A DNA stretch of 50,790 nt from Subdoligranulum variabile (GCA_003343905.1 QAKI01000069.1:1-50790); one strand, 5' to 3'; counted from the stretch's first letter, positions 15,702 through 24,129 are shown. Notes: generated by a model not told the origin, from the sequence alone. Translations and numbers: made by a program.

Positions 15702-16241
15702 TTACTGCAGATCGTCGTTGCCGGGGAAGGGCGGCACATCGTTGTGGGACGTGTGCTTGGGGTGCAGGCCCAGCAGCCAGACGCCCGCGCCGATGAGCGC
15801 CGCGGCAATGACGATGTTGGGCAGGGCGTAAGTCACCTGCCAGGCAAGGTCGCTGTCCAACTTGGCCAGCAGCGTGTAAAGGACGGGTTCCAGCAGCATA
15901 TCGTACAGCGCCCAGGCGCCCAGCACGATCAGGCCCCAGCCCAGCAGCCGGTTGTGCTGGGGGATCAGCCGCTTCAGGTCGGACCAGTCGCCCAGGAACA
16001 GCAGGGCGTCCGGCTTGGGGTCCCCGGCGGCCAGGTGGCGGATCAGGTCGTAGGTGTCAAAGAAGCTGAACATCCAGACGATGAACATGGTGACGATCAG
16101 CGGCCCGGCCAGCGCACCCAGTATAAAGCTGAGGCAGAACAGCGTGATGAGCGAAAGCCCGCGCAGCATGTAGCCGTAGTACATCTGCCCCGCGCCGGGG
16201 ATGCAGGCGAAGATAAAAGTGAGCAAAGCGTTCTTTTTCAT
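15702..16241 (-). CDS. TM2-like small membrane protein
   Basis: A polytopic membrane protein of 179 residues starting MKKNALLTFIFACIPGAGQMYYGYMLRG, which matches the TM2/DUF-type 'PG.GqfY.G....G' N-terminal motif. Several more helices follow (ITLFCLSFILGALAGPL, VTMFIVWMFSFFDTYDL, GWGLIVLGAWALYDMLL, IVIAAALIGAGVWLLGL) and a polar tail. The ATG at 16241 is preferred to the ATG at 16250, which overlaps the previous stop, because GGGAG is correctly spaced only for the former. It is the third gene of the ECF sigma / anti-sigma operon, so it may be a membrane partner or target of that regulon. Confidence 0.75.
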   Translation of the reverse strand: MKKNALLTFIFACIPGAGQMYYGYMLRGLSLITLFCLSFILGALAGPLIVTMFIVWMFSFFDTYDLIRHLAAGDPKPDALLFLGDWSDLKRLIPQHNRLLGWGLIVLGAWALYDMLLEPVLYTLLAKLDSDLAWQVTYALPNIVIAAALIGAGVWLLGLHPKHTSHNDVPPFPGNDDLQ

Positions 16242-16246
16242 GGCGA

Positions 16247-16771
16247 TCATTCTCCCTTAGTGGCGTTGCCGCCGTTATTGTTTTGCAGTTGGGCCAGGCC
16301 GTTCCCGGCGACCTGGGTAAATTGGCTGAAAACGTCGTCCAGCCCGTCATAGAAGCTGCCCACGGCCGCGTTGACCCGCTGGCCGAAGGTGGCGTGCGGT
16401 TCCTGGGGCTGGATGGCGGCTTCGGCCATGCGCTGGCTGGCCCCAAAGGACGTGAAGCCCCACAGCATAAAGCAGAGGATCACGGCGGCCGCCGCCGAAA
16501 TATAGCGGTTGGTCATCAGGCGGAACCGGCGCAGGCGCATCAGGTTCTGCACCTGGGGGATCAGGTCGCGCATGGGCTGCTGGAGGCAGGCGGGCGCGGC
16601 GTCGATCAGGTCGGTGTAGCGCAGCAGGCAGTAATCACAGAAGGAAAGGTGTTCGGCGGCTTCCAGCGCGCCCAGATCGTCCAGCGTGCCGTCCTTCAGG
16701 GCGTACAGGCCGTCGTCGGTCAGGTGGCCGTCGGCGTCGAACAGGTTGTTGTTGTCAAAATACAGGCTCAT
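16247..16771 (-). CDS. zinc-binding anti-sigma factor (ZAS-like), membrane-anchored
   Basis: Predicted anti-sigma factor for the adjacent ECF sigma. The 174-residue protein has an N-terminal ZAS motif: the HxxxCxxC core reads HLSFCDYC (near residue 41), followed by LLRYTDLID. A single helix (YISAAAAVILCFMLWGFTSF) leads to a non-cytoplasmic segment (MAEAAIQPQEPHATFGQRVNAAVGSFYDGLDDVFSQ...). The ATG at 16771 has AAAGGAGG upstream; the longer ORF is discarded. It overlaps the sigma stop by ATGA, so the two are translationally coupled at near-equal amounts, the usual sigma/anti-sigma arrangement. Confidence 0.82.
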   Translation of the reverse strand: MSLYFDNNNLFDADGHLTDDGLYALKDGTLDDLGALEAAEHLSFCDYCLLRYTDLIDAAPACLQQPMRDLIPQVQNLMRLRRFRLMTNRYISAAAAVILCFMLWGFTSFGASQRMAEAAIQPQEPHATFGQRVNAAVGSFYDGLDDVFSQFTQVAGNGLAQLQNNNGGNATKGE

Positions 16772-17301
16772 TCCTTCAGCCTCCTTTCGTTGATCTGGCG
16801 GCGCAGCAGGATCTTGGCGCGCCATAGCTGATTGTTTACGGTCGCGGGCGGGCGGCCGGTCAGGGCCGCGATCTCGGCGGTGTCCTTGTGCTGCAGAAAG
16901 TACAGCACGGCGATCTTGCCGTAAGGTTCCCGCAGGTCCCGCACCAGGGTTTCCAGTTCTTCGGCCCCGGCCCGGCTGGCGATCTGTTCGGCCGGGTCGG
17001 CGGCGTCACCGGGCGGTGCGCCGCGCGGTTCGGGCAGGGCGTCGTCACCGGGGGCTTCCACCCGGCGCACCCAGGCGCTTTTCAGGTGGTCCTTGCATTT
17101 GTTGGCCGCCACACGCACCAGCCATGCTTTGTAATACGCGGGATCGCACCGGTCAATGGCGGAAAACGCAGCCAGGAAGGTGTCCTGCGTCAGGTCCTCT
17201 GCGGTGTGCGGGTCATGTACGAACTGCAGGCACACGGTATAGATCAGCTTCTGGTACTGCCGCATCAGCCCCGTGAAATCTTCGTTTGTCAGCCCCCACA
17301 C
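16768..17301 (-). CDS. ECF-type RNA polymerase sigma factor
   Basis: A 177-residue sigma-70 family factor of the extracytoplasmic-function group. Region 2: FTGLMRQYQKLIYTVCLQFVHDPHTAEDLTQDTFLAAFSAID, followed by YYKAWLVRVAANKCKDHLK. Region 4: LVRDLREPYGKIAVLYFLQHKDTAEIAALTGRPPATVNNQLWRAKILLRRQI. A spacer rich in Pro/Gly/Asp separates them. The GTG at 17301 is the annotated start, but the G-rich ribosome binding site nearly touches it, so the exact N-terminus is uncertain by a few residues. First gene of an operon with the anti-sigma factor and a small membrane protein. Confidence 0.92.
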   Translation of the reverse strand: MWGLTNEDFTGLMRQYQKLIYTVCLQFVHDPHTAEDLTQDTFLAAFSAIDRCDPAYYKAWLVRVAANKCKDHLKSAWVRRVEAPGDDALPEPRGAPPGDAADPAEQIASRAGAEELETLVRDLREPYGKIAVLYFLQHKDTAEIAALTGRPPATVNNQLWRAKILLRRQINERRLKE

Positions 17302-17323
17302 CCCCTTTGCGTTCTCTTTCTAT

Positions 17324-17393
17324 CTATTATAACGATTCCCCCGCGCTGTTTTTTGCAACGCGGGGGAAATTTTTTTGCAAATATTGCAAATAT
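17324..17393 (-). promoter_or_regulatory. promoter region of ECF operon with inverted and direct repeats
   Basis: Minus strand: TATAAT (rc of ATTATA at 17327-17332). Immediately upstream lies an 8-bp inverted repeat CCCCCGCG / CGCGGGGG (17338-17345, 17359-17366), and further out a direct repeat of TTGCAAATA (17375-17392). GGGGGAATCG near the -10 could also belong to an ECF-type promoter. Which element sets expression cannot be told from sequence. Confidence 0.5.
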
Positions 17394-17493
17394 TCTTTCT
17401 TTGCAAAGGCGAATCAAAGAAACTCCCGCAAAAATCGCACGGATGTGCGATTTTGGTTGAAAGTTCTTTGCTTACTTTCGCCAAGAAAGTAAG
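17392..17493 (-). repeat. three-hairpin element D, copy 2
   Basis: Same layout as 15587-15692: a partly decayed ATTCTTTCTTT..AAAGGCGAAT hairpin, AAAATCGCAC / GTGCGATTTT (17431-17454), the AAGTTCTTTG linker (17461-17470), and CTTACTTTC / GAAAGTAAG (17471-17493). It touches the stop codon of the exonuclease III gene (17494). The stems changed on both sides (for example TGCGA..TCGCA extended differently), which suggests structure is maintained. Confidence 0.8.
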
Positions 17494-18246
17494 TCAGTCG
17501 AGAGTGAGCGTCACCGGGCAGTGGTCGCTGCCCAGGATGTCCATGCAGATCCCGGCTTCCTGAATATGCGGGGCCAGCCGGTCGCTGACGAGGAAATAGT
17601 CGATGCGCCACCCCGCGTTGCGCTCCCGCGCGCGGAACCGCATGCTCCACCAACTGTACACGCCGGTCGCATCGGGGTACAGGCGGCGGAAAGTATCGGT
17701 GAACCCGGCGGCCAGCAGTTCGTCCAGCTTGCCGCGCTCCTGATCGCTGAAGCCCGCCGCGCCGCGGTTGGGGCCGGGGTTCTTTAAGTCGATGTCCTCA
17801 TGGGCCACGTTCATGTCGCCGCAGACGATCACCGGCTTTTCGGCGTCCAGCTTTTGCAGGTAGGCGCGCAGGTCGTCCTCCCACTGCATACGGTAGTCGA
17901 TGCGGGCCAGCTCGTTCTGGGAATTGGGGACGTACAGGTTCACAAGGTAAAAGTCCGGGTATTCCAGCGTAATGGCCCGGCCCTCGTGGTTGTGCAGGTC
18001 CTGTTCCAGCCCGTACCGCACCGAAAGCGCCGGGGTTCTGGCCCAGATGGCCGTGCCCGAATAGCCCTTTTTGTCGGCGCTGTAGATATATTCAGTGTAG
18101 CCCTCCGGGGCAAAATCCGCCTGGCCGGGCTGCATCTTGGTCTCCTGAATGCAGAAAAAGTCGGCGTCCAGCGCGGCAAAGGTCTCGGCAAAGCCTTTTT
18201 TCAGGCAGGCGCGCAGCCCGTTGACGTTCCAGCTTACAAATTTCAT
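17494..18246 (-). CDS. xth: exodeoxyribonuclease III / AP endonuclease
   Basis: Base-excision repair nuclease that cuts at abasic sites and trims 3' ends. The 250-residue protein carries every family motif: MKFVSWNVNGLRAC at the start, FFCIQETKMQ (catalytic Glu), the Tyr/Asp region GDMNVAHEDIDLKNP, WRIDYFLVS and the terminal GSDHCPVTLTL with the catalytic His. The ORF extends upstream, but the ATG at 18246 has AAGGAG 7-8 bases before it and gives the canonical start. Single gene, ending directly against element D, which may act as its terminator. Confidence 0.96.
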   Translation of the reverse strand: MKFVSWNVNGLRACLKKGFAETFAALDADFFCIQETKMQPGQADFAPEGYTEYIYSADKKGYSGTAIWARTPALSVRYGLEQDLHNHEGRAITLEYPDFYLVNLYVPNSQNELARIDYRMQWEDDLRAYLQKLDAEKPVIVCGDMNVAHEDIDLKNPGPNRGAAGFSDQERGKLDELLAAGFTDTFRRLYPDATGVYSWWSMRFRARERNAGWRIDYFLVSDRLAPHIQEAGICMDILGSDHCPVTLTLD

Positions 18247-18329
18247 AACATAAACTCCTTGGACGAAGAAAAAATTGAAAATCCGTCCCCATCGGCGGAC
18301 ATGTGCCGACGATGAGGACACCGCCAGGG

Positions 18330-18390
18330 AAATTTAGCCCAAAATTGTGTGCGAGGCCGAAAGCCGAGTGCGCGATTTTGGGTTAAATTT
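18330..18390. repeat. 23-bp imperfect inverted repeat
   Basis: AAATTTAGCCCAAAATTG (from 18330) and CGATTTTGGGTTAAATTT (to 18390) are imperfect inverted arms of 23 bp around a GAGGCCGAAAGCCGA centre. The AAAATCGCGCAC core resembles the middle hairpin of element D. It lies in the leader region of the exonuclease gene. Confidence 0.6.
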
Positions 18391-18409
18391 TGTCGAAGGG
18401 GAATCCAAA

Positions 18410-18524
18410 GGGCTGCGGAGCCGCGCGCCGCCTGCGGCGGATGCAGCAAGGCGGAGCAGGGGCCGCGGTCGCAGAGCGCAAGCGCCGTTCCAAGGCGCGC
18501 CGCGCGATGCGGGAACCGCAACCC
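18410..18524 (+). repeat. module C repeat
   Basis: GC-rich, hairpin-forming sequence (GCGCCGCCTGCGGCGGATGC and following) that matches 1666-1781 reverse-complemented nearly end to end; the first ~30 bases recur at 34329-34358. It begins with GGGCTGCGGAG, the same junction at which C is joined to module A elsewhere. The short peptides it could encode are repeat by-products. Confidence 0.7.
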
Positions 18525-18565
18525 GTTAAATAGGGGCGGTAGGCATCGCCGGTCTCCGGCCTAAG

Positions 18566-18586
18566 AGCCGCCGCTACGCGGCGGTT
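18566..18586. other. hairpin beyond MATE gene
   Basis: CCGCCGC (18568-18574) pairs with GCGGCGG (18578-18584). It lies 25 bases past the MATE stop; there is no clear T-run, so a terminator role is only possible. Confidence 0.4.
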
Positions 18587-18610
18587 GGCCTACGACACGC
18601 CACTGCGGTG

Positions 18611-19984
18611 TCAGTGCGTGCGTGTTTCCCTCTTTGAGGATACGGCGTGACGTTTCCACGCGCCGCTGGCAAAGCGGACCACAAAACAGATGGTGCGGCA
18701 CACCCAGTCCAGGATCATGGCCCACCAGACGCCCAGCGCGCCCCAGCCCAACTGGACGCACAATACCTGGCTGAACGCCAGCCGCCATACCAGCATCGAG
18801 ATCACCGATACCAGCATGGTGAACCGCACGTCGTTGGCGGCGCGCAGGGCGTTGGGCAGCACAAAGGCCAGCGGCCAGATCAGGATGGCGATGCCCACAT
18901 GGATCCATACCAACTGCGCCGAAAGGGCGTAGGTCTCCGGCGAAAGGGTGTACAGGCTCAGCAGCGGGTCCAGCGCCAGCAGGATGACGGCGTTCAGCAG
19001 CCCCTGCGAAACATAGGTCCACCGCAGCAGCTTTTTGGTATAGTGGGTGGTCTGGGCAAAGTCCTGCGCGCCCACGCAGCGGCCGATGACGGTGATCATG
19101 CCCAGGCCCATGGCGTTGCCGATGATGCAGCCCACGCCGTCCAGATTGTTGGCGACGGCATTGGCCGAAATATGGACGGTGCCGAACAGCGAGATCATGC
19201 TGACGACCAGCACACGCCCCAACTGGAACAGGCTGTTCTCGCACGCGGACGGCCCGCCGATGCGCAGGATGCTGCGCGCGGTGGCGGGTTCCAGCCGGGC
19301 GACGGTGTGCGGCGTAAGGCGCAGCAGGTAGCCGGGTCGGGCGGCCAGCGCCAGGATCACGACGGCCCCCACCGCGCGGGAGATCAGCGTGGGCACCGCC
19401 ACGCCCGCCACGCCCATGTGCAGGCCGTAGACGCACAGCGCGTTGCCGCAGAAGTTGATCAGGTTCACAAGGATCGACACCCGCATCGAAACGGCGCTGT
19501 TGCCGGTGGAGCGGAAGATGGCCGCCCCGGCGTTATACAGCGCCAGAAACGGGAAGGACAGCGCCGTGATGGTAAGGTAGAGCAGCGCGGCGGCCATCAC
19601 ATCGGCGTCGATGGAGCCGAAGAACAGCCGCAGCAGGTGCGTGCGGGTCAGCAGGCAGAACGCCGCCACCGCCGTGCCCAGAATGGCGCTGAGCGTGACG
19701 AGCTGCCCGGCGCTGGCCGCGGCTTCTTTGGGCTTTTGGGCGCCCAAAAGCTGGCTGGTGACCACGGCACCGCCGGTAGCCAGCGCGCCGAATACCGTGA
19801 TGATCAACTGGTTGATCATATCCACCAGCGACACGCCGGAGATGGCGGCCTCCCCGGCGGAGGATACCATCATGGTGTCGGCCATGCCCACCAGCACGTT
19901 GAGGGCCTGTTCGATGACCAGCGGCCACAGCAGCGTGACGAGCTGGCGGTTGGTAAAGATCGGCGCGGTTTTCAGTTGCTGCAT
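18611..19984 (-). CDS. MATE family efflux transporter
   Basis: A 457-residue multidrug and toxin extrusion-type transporter with about 12 membrane helices. Family features: LLWPLVIEQALNVLVGMADTMMVSSAGEAAISGVSLVDMINQ at the N-terminus, the duplicated half starting ILRIGGPSACENSLFQLGRVLVVSMISLFG, and GNAMGLGMITVIGRCVGAQDFAQTTHYTKK. Export is probably driven by Na+ or H+; the substrate is unknown. The ORF extends further upstream, but the ATG at 19984 has AGAGGGAT about 10 bases before it. Single gene on the minus strand, with a D-like hairpin in its leader. Confidence 0.92.
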   Translation of the reverse strand: MQQLKTAPIFTNRQLVTLLWPLVIEQALNVLVGMADTMMVSSAGEAAISGVSLVDMINQLIITVFGALATGGAVVTSQLLGAQKPKEAAASAGQLVTLSAILGTAVAAFCLLTRTHLLRLFFGSIDADVMAAALLYLTITALSFPFLALYNAGAAIFRSTGNSAVSMRVSILVNLINFCGNALCVYGLHMGVAGVAVPTLISRAVGAVVILALAARPGYLLRLTPHTVARLEPATARSILRIGGPSACENSLFQLGRVLVVSMISLFGTVHISANAVANNLDGVGCIIGNAMGLGMITVIGRCVGAQDFAQTTHYTKKLLRWTYVSQGLLNAVILLALDPLLSLYTLSPETYALSAQLVWIHVGIAILIWPLAFVLPNALRAANDVRFTMLVSVISMLVWRLAFSQVLCVQLGWGALGVWWAMILDWVCRTICFVVRFASGAWKRHAVSSKRETRTH

Positions 19985-20017
19985 GGCAGCGATCCCTCTT
20001 TTATCCCCATGGTTTCT

Positions 20018-20053
20018 CTGCTTTTCCTGGAAGAAAAGCAGCAAAAGAACATT
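20018..20053 (-). repeat. partial element D (one hairpin plus GTTCTTT linker)
   Basis: On the minus strand GTTCTTTTGCTGCTTTTCTT followed by a pairing arm GGAAAAGCAG, matching the GTTCTTTG + third hairpin part of D. Orientation relative to the neighbouring gene differs from the two full copies: here it lies in the MATE leader. Confidence 0.5.
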
Positions 20054-20115
20054 TGATGAAACAGTGGCTTTCCCGCTGCCAGTATAGCACAAAAATACAA
20101 CGGGGGCAAATCAAA

Positions 20116-20144
20116 ATCCCCACCGCCGTGCAGGCGGTGGGGAT
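20116..20144 (-). terminator. terminator of MacAB-like operon
   Basis: 12-bp stem ATCCCCACCGCC / GGCGGTGGGGAT, loop GTGCA, followed on the minus strand by TTTGATTTG. It starts 59 bases beyond the permease stop. Confidence 0.85.
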
Positions 20145-20202
20145 GAGGTGTTAAAAATAGGAAGCGACGCCGCTTGTGCGACTGTTTCCCCTTTTGATAA
20201 AA

Positions 20203-21510
20203 TTATTCGTACCGCAGCGCGTCGATGGGGTTGAGCTTGGCGGCTTTGTTGGCCGGATAATAGCCGAAGAACACGCCGATGCCCATACTGAAGCCCACCG
20301 CGATCAGGATGGCCCCGATGCTGGGCCGCGCGGCCATGCCCACGACGCTGCTGAGCAGCGCGCCCAGGCCGATGCCCAGCAGCACGCCGATAACGCCGCC
20401 GATCAGGCAGAGGATCACGCTCTCGGTGATGAACTGCATACGGATGGCGGACCCCGGCGCGCCCAGCGCCTTGCGGGTGCCGATCTCGCGGGTACGCTCG
20501 GTGACGGACACCATCATGATGTTCATGACGCCGATACCGCCGACCAGCAGCGAGATCGCCGCAATGGCCGAAATGCCCAGGTACATGGTGTCCAGCATCT
20601 CGGTCATGGATTCCACCAGGCTGGAAATGCTGCTGGCGCTGGCGGTCCAGGTATCGTTGTAGGTGTAGTAGCTGGCAAAAAAGCTGCCCACGGTGTCCAC
20701 AAAGTGGGTCACATCCACCGAACTGTCGGCCACGATGGTCACGCTCTGGTACCCGGCGTCGGCCCCGGCGATGGTCTTGGCTACGTCCATGGGGATGTAG
20801 ATGCTCGTCTGGATCTGGTCGTCGTCGGTCATGCCGAACATACTGGCGTAGACGTCCTCGGTGTACTCATACACGCCGTTGATATAAAAGGTATAAAGGA
20901 AGCCGTTGATGGTCAGCGTGAAGGGCCGGCCCACGGCCTCGGTGTTGGAACAGCCGATGGCCTGTTCGACGAATTTTTCCGATACGACGGCCACCTGCCG
21001 CCCGGCATCCTTCTCATCGTCCAGCCAGCGCCCGGCCAGGATGGGGGTGTCCTTCTCCTTGGCAAGCAGGGTGGCGGCGTTCGTGCCCGAAACATCGGCG
21101 CGGATGGTGGTGTTGGGGTCGCCGTATTTGTCGATGGTGGCGGTGCCCACGTCCTGGGTCAGTTCGACGTGGTCGACTTCCTCCGGGAAAGCCGCGGTAA
21201 AGTCGTCCAGCATCTGGTCGGTGATCAGGTCGTCGGCGTCCGGCTTGGAATCCATAAAGTGGAGCAGCGTCACGCCCTGGGCGGTGCCGGTCATGCTGTC
21301 GGAATTTTTCTGGGTCAGGCTCAGGGTGATGTTGCTCACGCCCATGCCGGACATGGAATCGGTCACGGTGCCGGTCATGCTGTTGCCCACCGTGACGATG
21401 GCGATGACCGCCGCGATGCCGATGATGATGCCCAGCATCGTCAGCAGGCTGCGCATTTTGTTGCTGCGCACGCTCGCCAGCGCCATGGAGATATTCTCAA
21501 AGAGCTGCAC
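20203..21510 (-). CDS. MacB-like ABC transporter permease
   Basis: Membrane and periplasm-type (here extracytoplasmic) subunit of a tripartite exporter. The 435-residue protein has one N-terminal helix after MALASVRSNKMRSLLTMLGIIIGIAAVIAIVTVGNS, a ~240-residue MacB_PCD extracellular domain, and three C-terminal FtsX-type helices with the signature GGIGVMNIMMVSVTERTREIGTRKALGA...IRMQFITESVILCLIGG. Ends ANKAAKLNPIDALRYE, the classic terminus. It overlaps the ATPase gene by 14 bases. Mechanism by analogy: mechanotransmission exports peptides or drugs, or signals. The substrate is unknown. Confidence 0.93.
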   Translation of the reverse strand: MQLFENISMALASVRSNKMRSLLTMLGIIIGIAAVIAIVTVGNSMTGTVTDSMSGMGVSNITLSLTQKNSDSMTGTAQGVTLLHFMDSKPDADDLITDQMLDDFTAAFPEEVDHVELTQDVGTATIDKYGDPNTTIRADVSGTNAATLLAKEKDTPILAGRWLDDEKDAGRQVAVVSEKFVEQAIGCSNTEAVGRPFTLTINGFLYTFYINGVYEYTEDVYASMFGMTDDDQIQTSIYIPMDVAKTIAGADAGYQSVTIVADSSVDVTHFVDTVGSFFASYYTYNDTWTASASSISSLVESMTEMLDTMYLGISAIAAISLLVGGIGVMNIMMVSVTERTREIGTRKALGAPGSAIRMQFITESVILCLIGGVIGVLLGIGLGALLSSVVGMAARPSIGAILIAVGFSMGIGVFFGYYPANKAAKLNPIDALRYE

Positions 21511-22339
21511 GTTTGCCGGACCCCTTTCGTTCGCCCACGATCAGGCCGTCGCGCAGCGTCAGCACCCGCTGGCATTCTTCGGCCAGCGACGGGTTGTGGG
21601 TGATGAGCACGATGGTCTTGTGGTATTTTTGGTGCATCTCATGGAACAGGTCCATCACGATGCGGCTGGTTTCGCTGTCCAGCGCGCCGGTGGGCTCGTC
21701 GGCCAGGATCAGCGAAGGTTCGTTGACCATGGCGCGGGCGATGGCCACGCGCTGTTTCTGCCCGCCGGAAAGTTCGTTGGGCTGGTGGCGCATGCGTTCG
21801 CCCATGCCCACGCGCTCCAGCCATTCTTTGGCGCGGCGGGTGCGCTCGGCGCCGGGCACACCGGCGTACAGCATGGGAAGTTCCACGTTTTTCAGTGCGC
21901 TCTGGCGGCCGATCAGGTTGTAAGTCTGGAACACGAAGCCGATCTTGCGGTTGCGGATGGCGGCCAGTTCATTGTCGGCCGCGTCGTGGATGTCCACGCC
22001 GTCCAGCGTGTACTGGCCGGACGTGGGTTTGTCCAGCACGCCGATGATGTTCATCAGCGTGGATTTGCCGGAACCGGATTCGCCCACGATCGCCACAAAC
22101 TCGCCGGGGTAGACCGTCAGGCTGATGCCGTGCAGGATCTCCAGCTCGTTGGGCTGGCCGATGTAATAGCTTTTGTGGATGTCGCGCATCTCGATCAGCG
22201 GGCGGGGCGCGTCCGCTGCGGGGGCCTGCGCGGGGGCGGCGTCCTCCGGGCGGGGGGCTTCGGCCGCGGGCGCTGCCTCATGGGGCAGGTGCAGGCGGCG
22301 GGTCTCGCCGGGGGCCTGGGTGTGGGTGTCGTTGGTCAT
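21497..22339 (-). CDS. MacB/LolD-type ABC transporter ATPase
   Basis: ATP-binding subunit of the MacAB-like exporter, 280 residues. After an unusual ~47-residue Ala/Pro/Glu-rich N-terminal tail, the ATPase core begins LIEMRDIHKSYYIGQPNELEILHGISLTV. Walker A GESGSGKST, Q-loop FQTYNLI, signature LSGGQKQRVAIARA, Walker B LILADEPTGALD and switch ITHN are intact. It overlaps both neighbours (4 bases with the adaptor gene, 14 with the permease), indicating one translationally coupled operon. The N-terminal tail is not needed for ATPase function, and its role is unknown. Confidence 0.94.
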   Translation of the reverse strand: MTNDTHTQAPGETRRLHLPHEAAPAAEAPRPEDAAPAQAPAADAPRPLIEMRDIHKSYYIGQPNELEILHGISLTVYPGEFVAIVGESGSGKSTLMNIIGVLDKPTSGQYTLDGVDIHDAADNELAAIRNRKIGFVFQTYNLIGRQSALKNVELPMLYAGVPGAERTRRAKEWLERVGMGERMRHQPNELSGGQKQRVAIARAMVNEPSLILADEPTGALDSETSRIVMDLFHEMHQKYHKTIVLITHNPSLAEECQRVLTLRDGLIVGERKGSGKRAAL

Positions 22340-24018
22340 TGTTCGCCTCCCGCTTCGCCGGCAGGGGCGGGGGCGGCGGGGGCGCTCCCGCCGTCACTGG
22401 GGCCGGTGACCTGCACGCTCATGGAACCGCTGCCCATCATGCTGGCAAACGGGTCGGAGGCGTTGGCGGTCTCGATGCCCTGGGTCATATCGGAGCTGGA
22501 GCGGATCACGTCGCCTTCGTTCAGGCTGTCGCCGCTGATCTCGATGTAGTAGTCGTTGGAGTTGCCGGTGGTCACGTCCACTTCCTCAAAGGTCATGTCC
22601 ACGCCCTCGCCGCCGGTGCGGCGCAGCACATAGGTGCTGCCGTCCTCGCGGGTGCCGATGGCGTCGCGGGGCACGGTGAACACGTTGTCGTCCTGCTGGA
22701 CGATGATCTCGGCCTGGGCGTCGATGCCCACCAGCAGGCCGGAGTCGCCGCCGTTCACGGTGATGGTGGCGCCGAACGCGCCGTCCTCGTCAGCCACGGG
22801 GTCGATGCGGGTCAGCGTGCCGCTGATGACCGCGTCGCCGGTGGCGTCACTGGTGATGTTGCACTGCATGCCGGTGGACAGCTTGCCCACCGAGTTGGCG
22901 GGGATGGTGACTTCCACCGTCAGGTAGCCCAGGTCCTGGATGGTGGCGACCGTGCCGGTGCAGACGGAACCCACGGTGGCGTTCAGCTCGGTGATGGTGC
23001 CGTCCATCGTGGCGGTCAGGGTGCAGTCCTCCAGCGTGGACTGCAGGTCGGTCAGCGTGTCGGAAGGACGGCTGGCCTGTTCCAGCTGGGTCTCGGCGCT
23101 GTCCACCTGGCGGCCGCTGTTGGTGGCGGCGGCGTCATAGGCGCGCTGGGCCTGATCCAGCGCCTGGCGGTACTGGTCGATGCTGTCGTAATACTGCTTG
23201 ATGACGTCAAAGCCCTGCAGCCCCAGTTCGGGGATGCTGCACTGGCCCTTGGCGATGTTCAACTGGTTCTGGTAGTTCTCCAGCTGGCCCTGCACGTCCT
23301 TCACGCGGTCGCCGTTGCCGTCGTTCTGGGCCTGCGTCAACTGGATCTGCAGGTTGGCCACGGTGTTTTCCAGCTCGGCGATCTCCTCGGCAAACAGGCC
23401 GTAGTAGTACTCGACCAGTTCACGGATGTTCATGTCGGTGGTGTCCGGGTTGACCATCGAGTTGTAGCGGTCGGTCAGGCCCAGGGTGTCGTAGTCTTCC
23501 TGCGCCTTTTGCAGGTCCTGTTCGGCCTGCGTCAGATTGGTGGAAAGGTCCTCCACGCTCTGGTCATAGGTGGTCTGGGCCTGATCCACGTTGTCGCCGT
23601 AGCTCTGCTGGGCGTTTTCGATCTGATTCTCCACGTCGGAAGTATCCAGCGTGGCGATGACCTGCCCCTTGGTGACGGTGTCGCCCACGGCCACATTGAC
23701 CGAGGTGACTTTGAAGGTCTTGACGGAATCCGACGCCGTGACGCTGGCGGTGGAACCCGAAGAGACCGTTCCGCTCACGCTGACCGAGTCGGTCAGGCTG
23801 GTCTTTTGCAGGGTGGTGGTGCGCACGAACTGGTAGGCCAGCATGTTGCTGACGGCCTGCGCCGTGCGCATGCAGGACGATACGATGAACGCCACGACCA
23901 GCAGCAGGACCACCAGTACGATGGTAAGTTTTTTATGGCGCTTGACCCAGCGCAGCGGGTTATGGCGGGCCAGCCAGCCACGCGGGCCGCGTTGCGCGGC
24001 AGTGTTGTTCTCCGGCAT
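22336..24018 (-). CDS. HlyD/MacA-type periplasmic adaptor (membrane fusion protein)
   Basis: The adaptor of the exporter, 560 residues. N-terminal anchor helix (KLTIVLVVLLLVVAFIVSSCM), then a biotinyl-lipoyl-like segment (SVSGTVSSGSTASVTASDSVKTF...VAVGDTVTKGQVIATLDTSDV), a long alpha-hairpin coiled coil (QSYGDNVDQAQTTYDQSVEDLST... to ...RAYDAAATNSGRQVDSAETQLEQ, about residues 110-310), a second lipoyl half (CTLTATMDGTITELNATVGSVC) and beta-barrel and membrane-proximal domains. The Ser/Gly/Ala-rich C-terminal tail is low-complexity. A GTG 21 bases upstream is part of the ribosome binding site, so the ATG at 24018 is the start. First gene of the operon. Confidence 0.9.
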   Translation of the reverse strand: MPENNTAAQRGPRGWLARHNPLRWVKRHKKLTIVLVVLLLVVAFIVSSCMRTAQAVSNMLAYQFVRTTTLQKTSLTDSVSVSGTVSSGSTASVTASDSVKTFKVTSVNVAVGDTVTKGQVIATLDTSDVENQIENAQQSYGDNVDQAQTTYDQSVEDLSTNLTQAEQDLQKAQEDYDTLGLTDRYNSMVNPDTTDMNIRELVEYYYGLFAEEIAELENTVANLQIQLTQAQNDGNGDRVKDVQGQLENYQNQLNIAKGQCSIPELGLQGFDVIKQYYDSIDQYRQALDQAQRAYDAAATNSGRQVDSAETQLEQASRPSDTLTDLQSTLEDCTLTATMDGTITELNATVGSVCTGTVATIQDLGYLTVEVTIPANSVGKLSTGMQCNITSDATGDAVISGTLTRIDPVADEDGAFGATITVNGGDSGLLVGIDAQAEIIVQQDDNVFTVPRDAIGTREDGSTYVLRRTGGEGVDMTFEEVDVTTGNSNDYYIEISGDSLNEGDVIRSSSDMTQGIETANASDPFASMMGSGSMSVQVTGPSDGGSAPAAPAPAGEAGGEQ

Positions 24019-24129
24019 AGATTCCGAAACTCCCTTCACTCAAACCGATAATTTAACAGGTACAGTCTACCGCAAAAATGTGTACAAATTTTGAGCAAAT
24101 GATGAAAAACGGCGAAGTGGAAGAAAACC

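Noticed and set aside
18647..20056. Long plus-strand frame antisense to the MATE gene
   Set aside because: Shadow frame rich in His, Gln and Arg; the minus frame is clearly a MATE transporter.
20176..21603. Long plus-strand frame antisense to the MacB-like permease
   Set aside because: Shadow frame; the MacB motifs lie on the minus strand.
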